Source of the DNA: Actinomycetota bacterium | Lineage (GTDB): Bacteria > Actinomycetota > Actinomycetes > Nanopelagicales > Nanopelagicaceae | Assembly (NCBI GenBank): GCA_947487595.1 | Contig: CANKXJ010000022.1 | Span: forward strand, 1 to 10,800 | Length of the DNA stretch: 10,800 bases | Direction of reading: 5' to 3' | Shown here: in pieces, positions 6,812 through 10,800 of the stretch | Position numbering within the stretch: position 1 is the first letter of the stretch | How the letters are laid out: every line of letters begins with the position of its first letter | Program-made: the position numbers and the translations under genes | The notes under the pieces: model-generated | Told to the model about the DNA's origin: nothing | Seen by the model: only the letters and a program-made list of their open reading frames with translations | The model's database searches: none

Positions 6812-7804
6812 ATGTTCTCCTTTTCTGAGTCCGAGATACGCTCTTTTCAACAGGCCCGTGGCTTAAGCGTCACAGGCATTGTTGATGAGGTTACGGCCCG
6901 TGCACTTGAAGAAGCGCAGTGGAAACTAGGGGATAGATCTTTAAACTTACAAGAGCCACCCTTAATGCATGGCGATGATGTCGCAGCTTTGCAATCGCGT
7001 TTGACTGAGATGGGTTTTGATTGTGGTCGTGTTGATGGAATTTATGGTCCGCGCACTGAATTAGCGGTGAAAGATTTCCAGAAATCAGTTGGTGCAACCG
7101 TTGATGGAAAATGTGGACCTGCAACAATCATTGCTCTAATTCGTCTAACGAAAATAGTTTCAGGTGGTGCTCCAGCGTTAATGCGTGAGAGTGCAAATCA
7201 AAAAAACCGTGGTCCAGCACTTGCAAATAAAACTATTGTTTTAAACCCTGATGGTGATGATTCACTTGTTTATGATGTTGCAGTTCGTACGGAAGGTCGT
7301 TTACTTGCACTGGGTGCTTCTGTTTTCTTAACACGAGGTGCAACTAATAATCCTAGTGAAAAAGAGCGTATTGCTTTCTCAAATAATAGTAGCGCTGATT
7401 TAATGATCTCACTTCATGAAGATAGTTATAAAAATGAAAACGCCCATGGGGCGGCAACGTATTTCTATGGCAGTGACGTGCACGGTGTGCACTCAATTGT
7501 TGGGGAACGTTTTGCATCACTAGTTCAGCGCGAAATATGTGCCCGCACTGATTTTGCTAACTGCCGCACACATGCCATGACATGGGATTTATTGCGCTTA
7601 ACTAAAGCACCCGCAGTTCGTATTGATCTGGGTTATAAAACTAATCCTGGCGATATTGGCCGTATGTCCCGTCCAGATTTTCGTGATGTCATTGCTGAAG
7701 CCCTAGTCATTGCAATTCAACGGCTCTATTTAGCTGCTGAAGATGATGCAAAAACAGGAACTTTGCGTATCTCTGATCTACGCAAAGCCGGTATCCGCCG
7801 TTAA
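6812..7804 (+). CDS. cwlM: CwlM-like amidase-fold protein, probably non-catalytic
   Basis: In mycobacteria CwlM is a cytoplasmic regulator that, when phosphorylated by PknB, activates MurA; the same role here is inference. The 330-aa protein has half a PG_binding_1 repeat (about 5-36), a full repeat (about 53-112) and an Amidase_3 fold (about 139-307). The zinc-amidase residues are mostly gone: the usual DPGHGG is NPDGDD (145-150), the early Glu ligand is not found because the loop is shortened, only H202 of SLHED matches the SIHxN His, and the late catalytic Glu is D272 in IDLGYKTNP. The tail has TGT (315-317), like the phospho-acceptor TGT tail I recall from mycobacterial CwlM. An in-frame stop at 6788 leaves the ATG at 6812 as the only plausible start, so the N-terminus is truly short. 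There is no signal peptide and no clear Shine-Dalgarno sequence; it is probably coupled to trxA. Confidence 0.85.
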   Translation: MFSFSESEIRSFQQARGLSVTGIVDEVTARALEEAQWKLGDRSLNLQEPPLMHGDDVAALQSRLTEMGFDCGRVDGIYGPRTELAVKDFQKSVGATVDGKCGPATIIALIRLTKIVSGGAPALMRESANQKNRGPALANKTIVLNPDGDDSLVYDVAVRTEGRLLALGASVFLTRGATNNPSEKERIAFSNNSSADLMISLHEDSYKNENAHGAATYFYGSDVHGVHSIVGERFASLVQREICARTDFANCRTHAMTWDLLRLTKAPAVRIDLGYKTNPGDIGRMSRPDFRDVIAEALVIAIQRLYLAAEDDAKTGTLRISDLRKAGIRR

Positions 7805-7813
7805 TTCATGTTC

Positions 7814-7845
7814 GGCTAAGTGCCCTTATATGGCAGACTTAAGCC
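7814..7845 (+). promoter_or_regulatory. Bulged stem-loop in the cwlM-aminotransferase spacer
   Basis: GGCT (7814-7817) pairs with AGCC (7842-7845), AAG (7818-7820) with CTT (7838-7840) and TGCC (7821-7824) with GGCA (7832-7835). This gives 11 base pairs with a GA bulge (7836-7837), a one-base A bulge (7841) and a 7-nt loop. It ends on the base before the aminotransferase ATG. It has no T-tract, so it could be a tail-less terminator for the trx-cwlM unit or a structure that affects the downstream start. A TTATAT in the loop (7826-7831) could alternatively be a -10 element. Confidence 0.45.
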
Positions 7846-9108
7846 ATGTCTGATGTAACGCCACGTTTTACAACCGGAGCGCCTCAAAACCTAGAAGAGC
7901 GCTTTGCTGAACGTGCTGCGCATATGCAACCAAGTGAGATTCGATCTCTCTTTGCGGTTGCATCCAGGCCTGAAATTGTTTCACTCGCTGGTGGAATGCC
8001 AAATCTTTCAGCACTTCCTATGGCAATGATGGCTGATGTTGTTCAAAAACTTATTTTGACTAACGGGCAAGAGGCTTTGCAATACGGCAGTGGACAAGGA
8101 CATCCAAAACTTCGCGAGCAAATCTGCGAAATGATGGCGCTCGAAGGAATCCGTGCCAATCCTGATGATGTTTTAGTAACAACTGGTTCCCAGCAAGCTC
8201 TAGATTTAATCTCCCGTATCTTTATTGATCCAGGCGATGTTGTTTTAGCTGAAGCCCCTTCTTACGTTGGAGCACTTGGAACATTCCATCAATATGAGGC
8301 CAAGGTTGTTCACGTTGAAACCGATGATTTGGGATTAGTTCCAGATGGTTTACGGGCTGCGATTAAGAGCGTGCGAGCATCTGGTCGCAAAATTAAGTTT
8401 TTATACATGATCCCTAACTATCAAAACCCTTCAGGTGTGCTGCTTCCGGCAGAGCGCCGAACCGAGATATTAAATATTTGTCGCACAGAGGGCATCTTTG
8501 TTGTTGAAGATAACCCGTATGGCCTACTTGGCTTTGATAAGCCATCACCCAATGCCATGCGCGCTGAGGATTCAGAGAATGTTATTTATTTAGGCTCTTT
8601 TTCAAAGACGATTGCTCCGGGAATGCGTGTGGGTTGGGCGCTCGTGCCACCGTCATTAAAGGAAAAGTTAATTATCGCCAGTGAATCATCAATCTTGTGT
8701 CCATCTAACTTCGCACAACTAACAATCTCTAGTTACTTAGCAGATCAGCCATGGCGCGATCAGATCGCATCTTTTTGCGAGCTATACAAAGTGCGCCGTG
8801 ATGCGATGCTTGAATCACTAGATGAATATTTCCCAGCAACTGCTAAATGGACAAAGCCTGGCGGTGGTTTTTACGTCTGGGTAACTTTGCCTGCTGAAAT
8901 TGATACTAAAGCACTAATGCCAAAGGCGATTGTTGCCAAGGTTGCCTATGTGCCAGGCACAGCTTTCTACGCCGATGGTTTTGGTTCTTGGTCAATGCGT
9001 TTGTCCTATTGTTACCCAACACCTGAGCGCATCCGTGAAGGTGTTAAAGCTCTGGGCGGGGTTATTAAGACTGAGATGTCACGCCGCGGCGCAAATCAAC
9101 TTAATTAA
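7846..9108 (+). CDS. PLP-dependent aminotransferase, class I/II (2-aminoadipate/LysN-like)
   Basis: Fold-type I pyridoxal-phosphate enzyme of 420 aa that probably exchanges an amino group between an amino acid and a 2-oxo acid in the cytoplasm; substrate unknown. Visible sites are the substrate-side YGSGQGHPKLR (80-90), the phosphate-binding TGSQQALD (113-120), N194 in NYQNPSG, D222 and Y225 in VEDNPYG, the Schiff-base lysine K254 in SFSKTIAPGMRVGW, and the carboxylate-binding arginine R385 in SMRLSY. The pattern is that of the MocR/2-aminoadipate aminotransferase group, but no winged-helix DNA-binding domain precedes it, so it is a plain enzyme. It follows the cwlM-like gene on the same strand after 41 bp with no clear Shine-Dalgarno sequence, and its stop overlaps that of parB. 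Its neighbours do not identify a pathway. Confidence 0.92.
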   Translation: MSDVTPRFTTGAPQNLEERFAERAAHMQPSEIRSLFAVASRPEIVSLAGGMPNLSALPMAMMADVVQKLILTNGQEALQYGSGQGHPKLREQICEMMALEGIRANPDDVLVTTGSQQALDLISRIFIDPGDVVLAEAPSYVGALGTFHQYEAKVVHVETDDLGLVPDGLRAAIKSVRASGRKIKFLYMIPNYQNPSGVLLPAERRTEILNICRTEGIFVVEDNPYGLLGFDKPSPNAMRAEDSENVIYLGSFSKTIAPGMRVGWALVPPSLKEKLIIASESSILCPSNFAQLTISSYLADQPWRDQIASFCELYKVRRDAMLESLDEYFPATAKWTKPGGGFYVWVTLPAEIDTKALMPKAIVAKVAYVPGTAFYADGFGSWSMRLSYCYPTPERIREGVKALGGVIKTEMSRRGANQLN

Positions 9109-9968
9109 GTATTAATCGCCTTAGCAATACGTTTTAAATCATCCGCCCCAGCAAATTCAATAACAATCGTTCCCTTTTTGAAACTGCCCTGAATGGAAAC
9201 TCGGGTGTCGAGTGAATCTCCCATGGTGTCAGCTATTTCGGCGAGTTCAGGGCTGGCTGACTTTGTTGCCTTTAACTTCTTTGCACCTTTTCGCTTAGGC
9301 GCCCCAATGGAAATAATCTCCTCAGTTGCGCGCACGCTCAAACCTTGCGCAACAATACGCGATGCTAACTTTTCAATCTCAGATGAATCACTTAAACCTA
9401 AAAGTGCACGGGCATGTCCTGCACTGAGGGCTCCGGTAATAAGTTTTTGTTGAACACTTGTTGGTAAGTTCATTAAACGGATGGTGTTAGAGATCAGTGG
9501 GCGTGATCGTCCAAGCTTTGCCGCGAGTTCATCATGTGTGCAGTTAAAGTCTGTGAGAAGTTGTGAATAGGCAGCTGCCTCTTCTAGGGAGTTGAGTTGG
9601 CTGCGGTGGATATTTTCAATCAACGCTTCGCGCAAAAGTTCATTATCTGGAGTTTGGCGAATAATTACTTGAATAGTTTTTAATCCTGCAGCTTTGGCTG
9701 CACGAAAGCGCCGCTCTCCCATAATGAGTTCATAAGAGCCATCTGGTTTTTGACGAACAACGGGTGGTTGCAAGATACCGATCTCTTTAATAGATGCCGT
9801 TAAGTCATTGAGTGCATCAACATCAAAGTGTTTGCGGGGCTGACGTGGATTAGCTGAGATGAGATTGATGTCAACTTCATTTTGAGTTGCAACTTCTTGC
9901 CCAGCAACAGTTAATGATGTTGGAATTAACGCATCTAGATTTGTTCCTAACCCTCCACGACGTGCCAT
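9105..9968 (-). CDS. parB: Chromosome partitioning protein ParB
   Basis: DNA-binding CTPase that loads at parS sites near the origin and, with ParA, segregates newly copied origins. In its 287 aa: the N-terminal ParA-contacting segment MARRGGLGTNLDALIP (1-16), the ParB/Srx domain (about 32-122) with the CTP-binding box GERRFRA (84-90) and ENIHR (118-122), a helix-turn-helix region (about 143-166), a basic linker with KRKGAKKLKATK (225-236), and a C-terminal dimerisation domain (about 243-287). The start overlaps the parA stop by one base (TAATG), so the two are probably coupled. The stop overlaps the convergent aminotransferase stop by 4 bp. No motif is missing, and the length is normal to slightly short for the family. 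Confidence 0.97.
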   Translation of the reverse strand: MARRGGLGTNLDALIPTSLTVAGQEVATQNEVDINLISANPRQPRKHFDVDALNDLTASIKEIGILQPPVVRQKPDGSYELIMGERRFRAAKAAGLKTIQVIIRQTPDNELLREALIENIHRSQLNSLEEAAAYSQLLTDFNCTHDELAAKLGRSRPLISNTIRLMNLPTSVQQKLITGALSAGHARALLGLSDSSEIEKLASRIVAQGLSVRATEEIISIGAPKRKGAKKLKATKSASPELAEIADTMGDSLDTRVSIQGSFKKGTIVIEFAGADDLKRIAKAINT

Positions 9969-10800
9969 TATGCAATCTCGCCTTCACGTTTGTAGTTAAT
10001 TGAAACAACATTTGAATCAAAGGGTTTTCCGCGCTCAGCTAATTCACGGGCAACTGCCATATATGCAATTGCACCTGGTGATGAAGCGTCATAGGTCATT
10101 ACTGTTTGATTAAATCCTGGTGCCTCTGATACGCGCACAGCACGTGGGATAGGAATATCAATTAATTCATTTGGGTAGTGTTTGCGGATCTCATCTGCAA
10201 CATCGTTGGCAAGTCTTGTTCGACCATCAAACATTGTTAAAACAAATGTCGAAAGCTTGAGTGATGAGTTTAAACGCTTCTTTACTAATTCATAAGTTTT
10301 TAATAACTGCGCTAAACCCTCTAATGCATAGTATTCACATTGAATAGGAATCAACATTTCTTTTGCAGCAGTTAACGCGTTAATTGTTAATAAACCAAGT
10401 GATGGCGGACAATCAATAAAAATATAATCGAGTGGATCTCCAGCAAGCATGCGCGCTGTTGCCAGCTCATCAATGGCTTCTTTTAATCGCATCTCGCGTG
10501 CAACCATGGGAACTAATTCAATCTCTGCTTGTGCAAGTGAAGTATTTGATGAAACACATTCAAGAGATGGAAACCCTTTTACTTTTTGTATCGCCTGCGA
10601 CATTGTTAAATCGCCCATCAAAACTTCATAAATTCCAGCGTTTTCTAGGTGCTCTACCCCCAGGGCAGTTGAGGCATTTCCCTGTGGATCTAAATCAATA
10701 ACTGCCACCCGTAGGCCACCCATAGAAAGGGCTGCAGCTAGGTTGACTGTGGTGGTGGTTTTACCTACCCCACCCTTTTGGTTGGCCACGGTGATGATTC
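9968..10800 (-). CDS. parA: Chromosome partitioning ATPase ParA (5'-truncated by the window edge)
   Basis: Deviant Walker-type ATPase that binds DNA nonspecifically and pulls ParB-parS complexes apart. The frame stays open to the right edge as IITVANQKGG, so the GTG at 10789 encodes an internal Val and the true start is outside the window. Counting from that GTG, the P-loop KGGVGKTTTT is at 5-14, the switch region DLDPQGN at 32-38, and the Walker B segment YIFIDCPPSLG at 122-132. The C-terminal part has the usual PIPRAVRVSEAPGF run (213-226), and the protein ends about 47 residues after it. It overlaps parB by one base. In related genomes rsmG (gidB) lies upstream, which would be just beyond this window. 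Confidence 0.97.
   Translation of the reverse strand, partial: IITVANQKGGVGKTTTTVNLAAALSMGGLRVAVIDLDPQGNASTALGVEHLENAGIYEVLMGDLTMSQAIQKVKGFPSLECVSSNTSLAQAEIELVPMVAREMRLKEAIDELATARMLAGDPLDYIFIDCPPSLGLLTINALTAAKEMLIPIQCEYYALEGLAQLLKTYELVKKRLNSSLKLSTFVLTMFDGRTRLANDVADEIRKHYPNELIDIPIPRAVRVSEAPGFNQTVMTYDASSPGAIAYMAVARELAERGKPFDSNVVSINYKREGEIA

Noticed and set aside
10787..10789. GTG as the start codon of parA
   Set aside because: The frame continues upstream as IITVANQKGG, the usual beta-strand before the P-loop, so this is an internal valine and the gene is cut by the window edge.
1..10800. Mobile element, CRISPR array, toxin-antitoxin or defence system
   Set aside because: All sequence is covered by conserved housekeeping genes with short spacers. 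No transposase, direct-repeat array, tRNA-linked integration site or compositional break was seen.

Overview
This window looks like an ordinary, conserved chromosomal segment close to the replication origin of an actinobacterium with a compact, rather AT-rich genome. The gene order matches, from memory, the Mycobacterium tuberculosis block Rv3907c to Rv3918c: CCA-adding enzyme, MutT4-like Nudix protein, DUF6049-type membrane protein, MurJ, [sigM and its anti-sigma factor, absent here], TrxB, TrxA, CwlM-like protein, [one variable gene], ParB, ParA. AT-leaning codon use, overlapping genes, very short spacers and shortened versions of several proteins suggest a streamlined lineage such as the freshwater planktonic actinobacteria (Ca. 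Nanopelagicales, acI). That placement is inference, not proof.

Layout. 1-738 (+) is the C-terminal half of an MFS transporter running in from the left edge. It converges with and overlaps the 3' end of the CCA-adding enzyme gene (703-2142, -). A short divergent region at about 2143-2174 separates that gene from a rightward cluster: Nudix hydrolase (2175-2744), a signal-peptide plus single-TM protein of the DUF6049 type (2741-3856) and the lipid II flippase MurJ (3846-5483), all overlapping and so probably translationally coupled. After 32 bp come thioredoxin reductase (5516-6445), thioredoxin (6483-6806) and a CwlM-like amidase-fold protein (6812-7804). A 41-bp spacer with a bulged stem-loop precedes a fold-type I PLP aminotransferase (7846-9108). 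Facing it are parB (9105-9968, -) and the 5'-truncated parA (9968 to the right edge, -).

How the genes fit together. MurJ exports lipid II. In mycobacteria CwlM is a non-enzymatic activator of MurA, at the first step of the same pathway. TrxB and TrxA form the NADPH-driven disulfide reductase pair. ParA and ParB segregate the origin. The CCA enzyme matures tRNA 3' ends. The Nudix protein probably acts on a nucleotide. The aminotransferase's role is not determined by its context.

I found no mobile elements, CRISPR arrays, RNA genes or long empty stretches, and I do not see a new biological system here. The points most worth a second look are the CwlM-like protein, which has lost most of its zinc-site residues and half of its first peptidoglycan-binding repeat but keeps a TGT-containing tail; the missing sigM module; the reduced MurJ and DUF6049 proteins; the stem-loop in front of the aminotransferase; and the overlapping divergent promoter-like elements between cca and the Nudix gene.
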